From the NCBI RefSeq assembly GCF_001467615.1, contig NZ_LNYA01000034.1, positions 64,000-127,999 of the forward strand: a DNA stretch of 64,000 bases. Reading direction: 5' to 3'. The stretch comes from Legionella erythra (GTDB lineage: Bacteria > Pseudomonadota > Gammaproteobacteria > Legionellales > Legionellaceae). The notes under the pieces were generated by a model. The model saw nothing but the letters and a program-made list of their open reading frames with translations, was not told the origin of the DNA and made no database searches. The position numbers and the translations under genes were made by a program. Positions 19,568-29,975 of this stretch are shown in pieces; positions within the stretch are counted from its first letter, which is position 1; every line of letters starts with the position of its first letter.

Positions 19568-20173
19568 ATGAAAAAAATTAAAACCTTTGTTTTTCTCATG
19601 GCCTGTTCGTTAATCTCGTCGTTGTGGGCCGCTTCTTCCCCCGTCCCGATGCTTGAGACCGCAGCGAATCAGATTCTTTCCACGCTGGAAAAGAACAAAG
19701 CCACCTTAAAAAATAACCCCCAGGTGATTTACCGCGCCGTGGAGCAATCACTGCTGCCCAATGTTGATGTCAGCGGCATGTCGCGCTCCGTGCTCGGACG
19801 CCAAGCCTGGATGAAAGCCACCCCGAGCGAACGTCAGCAATTCTCCGAGGCGTTTACGCAACTGGTTATTCGTACTTATGCCAGTCCTTTGGCCGAATAC
19901 ACGGATGAAACAGTAAAATTTTTACCTGTCCGCGGCTCGCTTGAAGGCCGGTTTTTGCGCGTGAACAGTTTAATTGTCCGTTCAAATGGCAAAAATATTC
20001 CACTGAGCTATAGTCTCGTGGCTAAAAATGGCCAGTGGAAGATTTATGATCTGAGCGTGGAAGGGGTGAGCCTGCTGCAAAGTTTCCGCTCCCAATTTGC
20101 CCAGGCGCTGCAGAATTCCAATATGCAGGAACTCATTAAGCAAATGCGCGAACGCAGTAAAAAAGCAGCTTAA
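19568..20173 (+). CDS. mlaC: Periplasmic phospholipid shuttle MlaC
   Basis: Soluble periplasmic lipid carrier of 201 aa between MlaD and the outer-membrane MlaA. Cleavable signal peptide with probable cut after LWA (about residue 21). The MlaC/Ttg2D body shows VDVSGMSRSVLGRQAWMKATPSERQQF and the C-terminal GQWKIYDLSVEGVSLLQSFRSQF block. Operon neighbour spacing is 8 bp from mlaD. Confidence 0.93.
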   Translation: MKKIKTFVFLMACSLISSLWAASSPVPMLETAANQILSTLEKNKATLKNNPQVIYRAVEQSLLPNVDVSGMSRSVLGRQAWMKATPSERQQFSEAFTQLVIRTYASPLAEYTDETVKFLPVRGSLEGRFLRVNSLIVRSNGKNIPLSYSLVAKNGQWKIYDLSVEGVSLLQSFRSQFAQALQNSNMQELIKQMRERSKKAA

Positions 20174-20174
20174 C

Positions 20175-20447
20175 ATGGCAAATTTCAAACCAGACAATCA
20201 AATAACGTTTGCGACGGCCGAGACTTGCCGTCGCCGCCTGGTCGATTTTATTAAAACTAACCATGAGCCCGAGGTGGTCGTGGATTTAAGCGAAGTCAAC
20301 CATTGCGACAGTGCGGGCCTTGCCCTGTTGATTGAGGCACAACGCCTGTGCAGGCAATTGCATAAGCGCTGCCAGATCATTAATATTCCGCCTTTAGTCC
20401 ATGCGCTGGCTGAATTTTGCGGTTTGGAAAAAATAGTCGTCTCCTGA
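20175..20447 (+). CDS. mlaB: STAS-domain protein MlaB
   Basis: Cytoplasmic STAS-domain subunit of 90 aa that binds MlaF. The frame is open further upstream, but ATG 20175, 1 bp after the mlaC stop, gives the right length. Core motif VVVDLSEVNHCDSAGLALLIEA contains the conserved DSAG turn. Fifth gene of the mlaFEDCB operon, here in complete order. Confidence 0.88.
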   Translation: MANFKPDNQITFATAETCRRRLVDFIKTNHEPEVVVDLSEVNHCDSAGLALLIEAQRLCRQLHKRCQIINIPPLVHALAEFCGLEKIVVS

Positions 20448-20509
20448 CACGTCAGGCAAAAGAACCGGGATGAGAAAGCGATCGTCTCTGAATAAAGTGG
20501 AACTGTTGT

Positions 20510-22771
<2,262 letters not shown>

Positions 22772-22808
22772 TTTTTGTTTATAGTATTTTTATCCTCGAG
22801 GGATCATC

Positions 22809-23423
22809 ATGTTAAATGAAAAGGAATGGCTTAAAACCCTTAATGAGATTCAGGCTATAGCGCAGAATGGTCTTGCGTATTGTAGTAATGATTTTGATCG
22901 CGAAAGGTATATGCAATTGCGAGATATTGCCGCCCGGCTTGCCGCGATGGGAAGTGACAAGGTGGGAGACATTGCCCATCTATTCAGTTTTGAAACAGGC
23001 TACGCAACGCCTAAGCTTGATGTGCGGGCCTTTATTGTTAAAAACGATAAGGTATTGCTGGTTCAGGAAAAATCCGATGGTTTATGGACCTTGCCGGGCG
23101 GGTGGATAGATGTGAATGAGTCGCCTTCGGAGTCGGTCATGCGCGAAACCCGCGAAGAAACCGGCTATGGGGTTCGCGTAATCCGCTTAATGGCGCTCTG
23201 GGACAAGCTCAAGCACGATCATCCCCCGCAATGGCCGCATGCCTATAAATGTTTTTTTCATTGTGAAATCGAATCAGGTGAGGCTCAGGCCAACAATGAA
23301 ATTGCCGAGGTGGGTTTTTTTGCCCGGGATAAGCTGCCGCCTTTATCCATCCACCGCGTGACAGAAAAGCAGATCTTGCGACTTTATGATGCCCTGAATG
23401 AACGAGAAGCATTGTTTGATTAA
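22809..23423 (+). CDS. NUDIX hydrolase
   Basis: Cytoplasmic nucleoside-diphosphate-X hydrolase of 204 aa. An N-terminal helical Nudix_N-type region (about residues 1-65) precedes a NUDIX domain whose box GGWIDVNESPSESVMRETREETGYGV satisfies the G-x5-E-x7-REUxEExGU rule (written here with its key residues E, R, E and E all present). The two-domain layout resembles YjhB-type ADP-ribose pyrophosphatases, but the substrate cannot be read from sequence. ATG preceded by GAGGGATCATC. Confidence 0.85.
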   Translation: MLNEKEWLKTLNEIQAIAQNGLAYCSNDFDRERYMQLRDIAARLAAMGSDKVGDIAHLFSFETGYATPKLDVRAFIVKNDKVLLVQEKSDGLWTLPGGWIDVNESPSESVMRETREETGYGVRVIRLMALWDKLKHDHPPQWPHAYKCFFHCEIESGEAQANNEIAEVGFFARDKLPPLSIHRVTEKQILRLYDALNEREALFD

Positions 23424-23542
23424 TCCAAAGTGAGTCAGCCGCCTGCCGCAGGAATACCCGGGCTGGATGCAGGTCTTGCAATCCGGGTGTCGAAACAACC
23501 ATCCGGCGGCGCGCTGAGAAAAGGAGCCTTCAAGCTGAGGGC

Positions 23543-24568
23543 CTATTGGGGGGAACTGATGGTGATTTTTCCTTTATTTATCTGGTCATTCAACTCAAAA
23601 AAATCAGTGGGTTCCAAATTGGCTTGTTGCTCAATAAAGCGAATACGCTGTGCCAGGCTGCCTTTAAAATTAAGCGTCTCCCTCTGCAAAATCAATTTTT
23701 CCTTCAAGGCGCTGATTAAGTCGCCGGCTGTGGCCTTGTCCTTTTTATAATATTGTTTATACAGCTGATCCACCACGTCGGTATGATGACGAAACAAGTG
23801 CCTGGTGACCGCGAGTTTTACTTTTGATCCAAAGAATGAACAGGTGTCCGGGTTGTTGCTTTTGCTGTAGTCCCTCAACACTTCCAGGGCCGCGAGAAAG
23901 TCACGGCGCTCATCTTTAACGGATTGTGCCTGTTTAACGGATTGCTCCTGGCCAGCCCCTTTGTTCCATAATTGGGTATAGCTTTTGGGGAAGGGTTTGG
24001 GCGGCACAGGATACTTAATCTTGCGTATGACGACATACTGTGACTCTGTTGCTTCAGCTTGATGTTCTTCCGCCTTCAACAGAGGCTTCACAATCTCCTG
24101 GCGAAGGTTATCGACAAAGTTAGTCTTTGCGGCTTGTTGGGGGGCGAAGGACACGCCAACAGCCTGGGTAAAGCGATTGCCAAATAACTCGTTGATTATT
24201 TTTAATTTTTCATGTGGGTTTTTTGCCTGGTCGATATGAGTACCCACTAAAATCAGTTTGGCGTTTGGATTTATCCTTTGAAATGTATCAATATCTTCAA
24301 TTGCGTACTGCACCGATTCCGGTGTTGCCTGGCTTAAATCAACACAATAGATTAATGCATCGGAATCCTTAACCCATAATGGAAACACATCAAGAGACAT
24401 CGTGGCCTCTACAACGGTGACGCGCTCATCCCCGACATCAAATTTACTTTCTTCGGTGCCATAAGAAAGAGAGGGCGCTGTCTCATGAGGTTTTCCTGCC
24501 AAGGAAAGCCTGAGCTTCGATTTACCTGAACCGATTGGTCCAAAGGCAATATTACCAGGGTTTATGCT
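23543..24568 (-). pseudogene. Ras/Rab-like GTPase frame without a canonical start codon
   Basis: An open frame of 341 codons encodes a small-GTPase-like N-terminal half and an unrecognised C-terminal extension. The P-loop GPIGSGKS (bases 24541-24518) is intact. The first ATG, GTG or TTG in frame is TTG 24502, which lies after the P-loop. Upstream, only ATA (24565) and ATT (24550) precede the P-loop before an in-frame TAA at 24571. The switch II region reads VVEATMS instead of DxxGQ, and the base-recognition motif reads GTHIDQAK instead of NKxD. Either a rare ATA/ATT start is used or the 5' end has been lost. Ras-like proteins in Legionella are often eukaryote-derived effectors, which is inference here. 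Confidence 0.55.
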
Positions 24569-24662
24569 TTAAAAAATAAATGCAGAACAATGGGTCAGAT
24601 GAGCAACTGTTCGTCAAATGCTATTGCCGTTATAATCGCCAAAAAAAATGAGGAAAATGGGT

Positions 24663-25682
24663 ATGTTTGATGTAACCAACTGGGCCTATGCAGATGGTCC
24701 ACCTCAATCAACCGCTGTGATTAAAAGCCGTCCTGAGGATTTTCAAGTCAATGAAAAACTGGGTTTTGAATTAAGCGGTGAGGGCGAGCACCTTTATCTT
24801 TACATTGAAAAGCGGGGATTAAATACGGAAGAATTGGTCAAAGCATTGGCGGCCTGCCTTAACAAGCCGGTCAAAGCGTTTTCCTATGCCGGTTTAAAGG
24901 ACAAGCTGGCTGTCACCCGCCAATGGATTTGTGTACACAGCCTACACGATGATGTGTCGAATCCTGATTCCTTAGCGGGTGAGGGCTGGCAGGTTCTTGC
25001 CAGCAAGCGGCATCTTAAAAAATTAAAAACCGGGGTTTTAGCTGCAAATGGGTTTAAACTCATGCTCAGAGAGATTGCTAATCCGCAAGATGTCGAAACC
25101 CGCTTATCCCGTGTTCAGCAACAAGGGGTGCCTAACTATTTTGGCGATCAACGGTTTGGCAGTCAGAATCTTGAAAAAGCCTGGCGGCTTCTCACCACGG
25201 ATTATCGGGTTAAAAATCCTTTTTTGCGAGGCATGTATTATTCTGCGGCCCGGTCGTTTTTATTTAACCAGATTTTATCGGCACGGGTCAGTCAAAAGAC
25301 CTGGAACCGGGCACTTGCTGGCGATGTGATGCAGCTTTCGGGCACGCACAGCATTTTTAGTCTGGATGAGGTCGAAGACGGTATTCAACAACGCATCAAT
25401 GAATTTGATATTTCACCGGCAGCGCCGTTGTGGGGCGAGGGCAACGAGAAGGCAAGTCTTGCTGCTCTTGAAACCCAACAGCAAGCGCTTGAACCTTACA
25501 CGGATTGGTGTAAAGGCCTCATAGCCCATGATTTAAAACGCGCTTACCGTCCCCTGGTTTTGGCCGTGAATCAGTTCAGTTGGGTGTGGCAAGATGAACA
25601 TACAGTGGAATTGCAGTTTGAATTACCGCCCGGCAGTTATGCCACCAGCGTGGTGCGTGAGCTGGTCAAAAGCCCTGTATGA
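24663..25682 (+). CDS. truD: tRNA pseudouridine(13) synthase
   Basis: Isomerises U13 of tRNA-Glu to pseudouridine (EC 5.4.99.27). Catalytic Asp is in SYAGLKDKLAVTRQW. Other TruD blocks: VIKSRPEDFQVNE, GVPNYFGDQRFG and the C-terminal LPPGSYATSVVRELV. Two further ATGs lie at 24648 and 24657. GAGGA at 24650-24654 is correctly spaced (8 bp) only for ATG 24663 (MFDVTNW), which is chosen. Confidence 0.94.
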   Translation: MFDVTNWAYADGPPQSTAVIKSRPEDFQVNEKLGFELSGEGEHLYLYIEKRGLNTEELVKALAACLNKPVKAFSYAGLKDKLAVTRQWICVHSLHDDVSNPDSLAGEGWQVLASKRHLKKLKTGVLAANGFKLMLREIANPQDVETRLSRVQQQGVPNYFGDQRFGSQNLEKAWRLLTTDYRVKNPFLRGMYYSAARSFLFNQILSARVSQKTWNRALAGDVMQLSGTHSIFSLDEVEDGIQQRINEFDISPAAPLWGEGNEKASLAALETQQQALEPYTDWCKGLIAHDLKRAYRPLVLAVNQFSWVWQDEHTVELQFELPPGSYATSVVRELVKSPV

Positions 25683-25687
25683 GGCGT

Positions 25688-25715
25688 CAAGGCCGGGTTA
25701 ATTAACCCGGCCTTG
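25688..25715. terminator. 28-bp perfect palindrome between convergent genes
   Basis: CAAGGCCGGGTTAA is followed directly by its exact reverse complement. It lies between the truD stop and the stop of the convergent minus-strand gene, so a bidirectional terminator is the likely role. There is no clear T-run on either side. Confidence 0.6.
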
Positions 25716-25724
25716 AGCGTACTA

Positions 25725-27140
25725 TCAGACTGTCATGTTTTGAGCGTGTGTCTCTTCATTCAATTGATCAGTTGCTGTCGTTAACTCGTTCTCGCTAATC
25801 GCCAAGGCCGCCTGCAAAATATCCTCTTTTCCGGTGGTGGCTTTGATAAGGGGAATGCCATTTTGCTGAATCAGGCCCTCAAGGAGTGATTTTAATTCTT
25901 CCATGTAAGGGAGCTTTTCTGGTTGAGGCGCTTTTTTTATCTCGTCGACCGTGGGGATAGCCACCTTGATTTCTTCCCCATCAGGACGTTTGAAGATCAA
26001 GCCTTCCGAAGTTAATTGCACGGGGGGAACCGGTATTTTGCCATCTGATTCTGCGCTGCCCTTTGCAAAAACCTGTTTTAAGGTTTCATCATCGGTCTTG
26101 ATGAAATTCACCTCGGTGCCTTCGATAACACGCTGGCCGGTGACTAAATTAAAGCCGGTGAGATGATGGGCTTTTTTACCCTGGAGAATGGACGAGAGCG
26201 AAATAGCGCTTTGATAGGCGACTTTGCAGCCCAAATCGATGGGCACGCCAATGACATAACCCATGCCTTTGCCGGCATATTTCATAGTATTAGCCAACAT
26301 CCAGGCGCAGGAAATGCCGGAAAATGTTTCCACCAGTTTGCCGGCATAAGTTGGTGCGACCAACATGATGCCCAACGTACCCGATGAGCCGGTAAAAAAA
26401 TACAACAAGGCGCTAAGACTGGTGGTCACAAAGGCGCGCACCGGTTGCGATTCGGTTGATTTGGCGATTACATTGCCTAAAATATAGCCGGTTGTATACC
26501 CTGTCATTTCCATGGGCCAGGCTAAAGCCGGGACTAATACGGAAGTCACCGGCAGGGACGCCTTTGATTTCGTATCCAGCTTTTTACATTGGTGGTTAAT
26601 AAAGCGGGTAAAATCGCGCCACTCGCTGTCGCTGATTTTTGATTTCATCTTGCTGTTTATTTCCTCCAGTTTCTTGTCGTTATTGAGGAATTTTTGAGCA
26701 GAATGCAAAACGGTGTCGCGTGTTTCGTCATCAATGCTGATTTGGCTTAGTTTCAGGGCATTATCCAGCAGCATAATTAATTTGGCTGAAGAGGAGGAAC
26801 CCACAGTGTAGGTTTTATCCACTTGCGATTTAATGTAGAAAACCAGCGCAACGAGGATGCGTAAAGCTTCAACATGCTTTTCAATGGCTTCGGGTTTAAC
26901 GAGCAGGAAATTTTCCTTTTCAAGTTGGCTGGGTTTTAGTAAATCCTCTTTAAGAGCATCCAGCATTTTTAAAATGAATCGGGTCTGCTGGTCACGGGTA
27001 CTGACATCGGTGGCGCCAAAAAAACAGGAAATGGCATAGGGTTGAGGTGCTTTAGCAAAATCAATTTGTTTTATTTTTGAGTATTCTTCGCGAATTTCAA
27101 GCAAATTTTTCAGGAATTCGTCATCCAAACAATAGGTCAT
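25725..27140 (-). CDS. Hypothetical protein with central membrane region, effector candidate
   Basis: Not recognised. 471 aa with no signal peptide. An N-terminal charged helical region (about 1-195) is followed by a cluster of hydrophobic, Gly/Ala-rich segments (about 200-320), then a polar C-terminal third with a KxPQPEKLPYMEELKSLLEGL helix and a Thr/Glu-rich tail. A central hydrophobic block without an export signal, flanked by large cytosolic-looking parts, is common among Dot/Icm substrates that insert into host membranes. This is inference. It is monocistronic, with a divergent AT-rich 230-bp gap to the UbiA-family gene. Confidence 0.6.
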   Translation of the reverse strand: MTYCLDDEFLKNLLEIREEYSKIKQIDFAKAPQPYAISCFFGATDVSTRDQQTRFILKMLDALKEDLLKPSQLEKENFLLVKPEAIEKHVEALRILVALVFYIKSQVDKTYTVGSSSSAKLIMLLDNALKLSQISIDDETRDTVLHSAQKFLNNDKKLEEINSKMKSKISDSEWRDFTRFINHQCKKLDTKSKASLPVTSVLVPALAWPMEMTGYTTGYILGNVIAKSTESQPVRAFVTTSLSALLYFFTGSSGTLGIMLVAPTYAGKLVETFSGISCAWMLANTMKYAGKGMGYVIGVPIDLGCKVAYQSAISLSSILQGKKAHHLTGFNLVTGQRVIEGTEVNFIKTDDETLKQVFAKGSAESDGKIPVPPVQLTSEGLIFKRPDGEEIKVAIPTVDEIKKAPQPEKLPYMEELKSLLEGLIQQNGIPLIKATTGKEDILQAALAISENELTTATDQLNEETHAQNMTV

Positions 27141-27369
27141 TTCACCACCTCATCCTTGTTAATTTTATCTCCTAACATTTTATATTACGAAATTAGTGGT
27201 TAAATGCAATGTTACTTGATTAATTTTTACTAGTTTGTTGCATGGGGAGGGTGATTGATGGTTATTTATAAATCAATTTGCATTTATTATGTTTTTTAGC
27301 GTCGACGCATTAACCTCTTGAAAAACAAATGATATAGTGAGGTCAAACCCGTTTGTCGTAGTGTGAGTT

Positions 27370-28236
27370 ATGACGTCCTTGAAGCAATTTTTTTACCTGC
27401 TGCGCTTTTCTCATTGGACGAAGTCCGCTTTTGTTTTCCTGGGTGTCATTTATTCCGGCACCCTGGAGTATCTGGTCGATGCCATCCTGGCTGCGCTCTC
27501 CTTTTGCCTTATCGCCAGTGCCGTTTATATTTATAACGATTTTCAGGATATGGAAGAAGACAGGCTGCATCCCCACAAGCGGTTAAGACCGCTGGCGAGC
27601 GGGGAGATTTCTTTGGACATCGCGTTTGGCACCTTGATCATGTTGCTGTTGGTGGGGCTGTTGATTGCCTGGTCTGTTTCCATGACCCTCGCCGTCATCC
27701 TGGCCGTGTATTTACTCGTTAATCTTGCCTATAACCACTTGCTGAAAAGTATACCGATCCTTGATGTTCTCTGCATTGCCAGTGGTTTTATGCTGCGTGT
27801 ATTGGCAGGAACAATAGGCATTGGCTTACCGATTTCCTGGTGGTTGACGATTACGGCTACTTTAGTCAGTCTGCTGATTGCTCTCGGTAAACGACGATTG
27901 GAGAAACAATTGGGCTTAAGTTATGACACGCGGCCTGTGCTTAAAAAATACTCAACCAAAACCCTGGACTATCTCATCAATGGGGTGGCCATCAGTTGTT
28001 TCATTGCCTATTTGCTGTACACCATTATCGTTCATGATGAAGCTTTTTATTTTCTCTTGACCTTGCCTTTTGCGGCGATTGGTTTATGGCGGTTTGCCTG
28101 GTTTACCAGGCAGGATAGCCCCAGTGATGATCCGATTTCCCTGTTTTTCGGTGATAATCTGTCACGCTTTAACCTGCTCTGCTTTGTCTTATTAACGTTA
28201 GTCGCATTAAGCCCTGTAGCGGCTTTAAACCCATGA
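27370..28236 (+). CDS. UbiA-family prenyltransferase, DPPR-synthase-like
   Basis: Polytopic membrane enzyme of 288 aa. The first aspartate motif is N56-D57-x2-D60-x3-D64 within YNDFQDMEEDRLHP, followed by the KRLRPLASGEIS segment seen in decaprenyl-phosphate phosphoribosyltransferases (Rv3806c type), where PRPP is the donor and polyprenyl phosphate the acceptor. The second acidic region is less typical. Its last 4 bp overlap the next gene, a large GT-C-like membrane protein, a pairing also found in the mycobacterial arabinan locus. A role in making a polyprenyl-phosphate pentose donor is therefore plausible. UbiA itself (4-hydroxybenzoate) is less likely from the motif and context. Confidence 0.75.
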   Translation: MTSLKQFFYLLRFSHWTKSAFVFLGVIYSGTLEYLVDAILAALSFCLIASAVYIYNDFQDMEEDRLHPHKRLRPLASGEISLDIAFGTLIMLLLVGLLIAWSVSMTLAVILAVYLLVNLAYNHLLKSIPILDVLCIASGFMLRVLAGTIGIGLPISWWLTITATLVSLLIALGKRRLEKQLGLSYDTRPVLKKYSTKTLDYLINGVAISCFIAYLLYTIIVHDEAFYFLLTLPFAAIGLWRFAWFTRQDSPSDDPISLFFGDNLSRFNLLCFVLLTLVALSPVAALNP

Positions 28237-29756
28237 GGGTTAAACAGGCCGTCACGGCAGCCTGCCTGGTTTTGGCTTTTGTCTACTTAGTCATCCTGCA
28301 GGTGGAAGCCATCTGGCCTTTTACCATTGATGACATGTACATCACCCTGCGTTATGCCAAAAATTGGGTGGCAGGGGGGGAATTACTCTGGAATATGGAT
28401 TCCCCGCCGGTTGAGGGTTATTCCAATTTTAGTTTTTTAGTCCTTGCAGGCTATGTATTGACGTGGGGAGGGGATCCGGTTGCCGCGTTAAAGTGGATGG
28501 GGGTATGCGGTTTATTTTTCACAATCCTGGCGCTATATCTGTTATCGCGTTTCTGGTTTGGTCGCTTAATATCGTTGATTCCCTGCGTTTGGCTGTTGTT
28601 GTATCGCGGGCAAATCATCTGGTCAGTCAGCGGTTTGGAAACCACCACCTATCAGGCACTCCTGGCTTTAGGCCTATACTGCCTGTTGCGCGCTCAGGGG
28701 TATAAGGCTTCGCCTCAGGCACGCGGGGTGCCGCAATTTCCCATGGCGTTGCTTGCCGGATTCCTGTTTGTTTTGGCATCCATGACCCGTTCGGAAGCGC
28801 CGGCATTGATTATGCTGTTTTATTGTCTCGCGGGTTGGGATGCTTTAAGCAGGCAACGGCTTGCTTTGAGGGCTATAGCCTGCAGCGCCATGGTATACCT
28901 GGTGGCCTTCCTGCCTTATTTTCTCTGGCGTTGGCAATATTATGGTTTGCTGTTTTCTAATCCGGTTTATTGCAAAGGCCATTCGGCGGAGTGGTTTATT
29001 CTCGACTCGGATTATCTTTCGCTGGCCTGGCCGTTTTTGCTGCTTGCCATCTATGGTGCGTTAAGGAAGGGCAGGAATCGGCTGCCCTGGTATTTTATCT
29101 TGCCCAGCGTGGTTTATCTCCTGCTGTTAATCCGGGCTCAGTCCCTGGTGGCTTTTGATAACCGGTTATTTTTGCCGGTTTTTTTTCTGCTGTTGCCCGT
29201 GTCTTTGCAGGGATTGCGTGAGTTGGTCACGGTTTTTTTACCCAGGACGGAACAATCGGTCTCCACCGCGACCCTGTTGCTGGCCTCTTTTCTCATGGCG
29301 TTCTTTTTTATTCCGATGATGACCCTGCCGCAATTGCGGTATTTTACCAAAAATCCGGTTGCCGGTGAAAAGCTACGTCTGAAAGTGGTTCAATGGCTCA
29401 ACCAGCACACCTCGGCAGACAGCCGTATCGTGTTAGGCGACAGCGGTTTTATCCCCTACTATAGCCCACTGCATTATACTGATTCCTATTGCCTTAATAA
29501 TAAAGCCATGGCAATGCAGCCGCAGGCTGAGCGTGATCAGTGGTTTTGCAGGACTATTCTTTCACTCAAGCCTGACGTCGTCATTCTGGCTTCTCTGATT
29601 GAAGGCAATAAAGTCACTTATATGCCAGTGGATCAATGCCTGGAACAGGCGTTGAAAACAAACAGTGCTTATCAATTGCAGGCACTTTATTACAGCGCTT
29701 CTGATCATAGCGCCTACCGTTACCAGATTTTCCAGTTGGTAGGCGGAGCACCTTAA
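28233..29756 (+). CDS. GT-C-like membrane glycosyltransferase
   Basis: Integral membrane protein of 507 aa with about ten or more hydrophobic segments and a C-terminal extramembrane domain (about 380-507). The first periplasmic loop has D33-D34-MYITLRYAKN, then PVEGYSNF (residues 59-66), the DDxYIxxRYAxN...VEGYxN signature of lipid-linked-sugar glycosyltransferases that include AftB-like arabinofuranosyltransferases. Start overlaps the UbiA-family gene by 4 bp, so the two are coupled. Acceptor unknown (pilin, LPS or other glycan). Confidence 0.72.
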   Translation: MRVKQAVTAACLVLAFVYLVILQVEAIWPFTIDDMYITLRYAKNWVAGGELLWNMDSPPVEGYSNFSFLVLAGYVLTWGGDPVAALKWMGVCGLFFTILALYLLSRFWFGRLISLIPCVWLLLYRGQIIWSVSGLETTTYQALLALGLYCLLRAQGYKASPQARGVPQFPMALLAGFLFVLASMTRSEAPALIMLFYCLAGWDALSRQRLALRAIACSAMVYLVAFLPYFLWRWQYYGLLFSNPVYCKGHSAEWFILDSDYLSLAWPFLLLAIYGALRKGRNRLPWYFILPSVVYLLLLIRAQSLVAFDNRLFLPVFFLLLPVSLQGLRELVTVFLPRTEQSVSTATLLLASFLMAFFFIPMMTLPQLRYFTKNPVAGEKLRLKVVQWLNQHTSADSRIVLGDSGFIPYYSPLHYTDSYCLNNKAMAMQPQAERDQWFCRTILSLKPDVVILASLIEGNKVTYMPVDQCLEQALKTNSAYQLQALYYSASDHSAYRYQIFQLVGGAP

Positions 29757-29975
29757 TAACTGGGAAAGGCATACTAATTAACCGGTACCCGCGTGGTTCA
29801 TTATCTGGTGTTTCTGGTTGATTAAGCATAAAATCAGCTGATTACATGGGTCGACCTCATGATGGAGAGGGTGCAGGATATTTTAGTTTTATCGTGCCCA
29901 TTGCAATTTAGAGTAAAGACTTTAGTATTACGCTTTAAACGTTCGGTTGCCTAACATCAAAGGATTTTGCCAACG

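Noticed and set aside
27141..27369. Possible small RNA in the AT-rich gap
   Set aside because: No clear promoter-terminator pair or hairpin was found. It is most likely just divergent promoters.
29757..29975. Possible gene between the GT-C gene and the dehydratase gene
   Set aside because: No ORF with a ribosome site and coding pattern. Only a promoter region for the dehydratase gene is expected.
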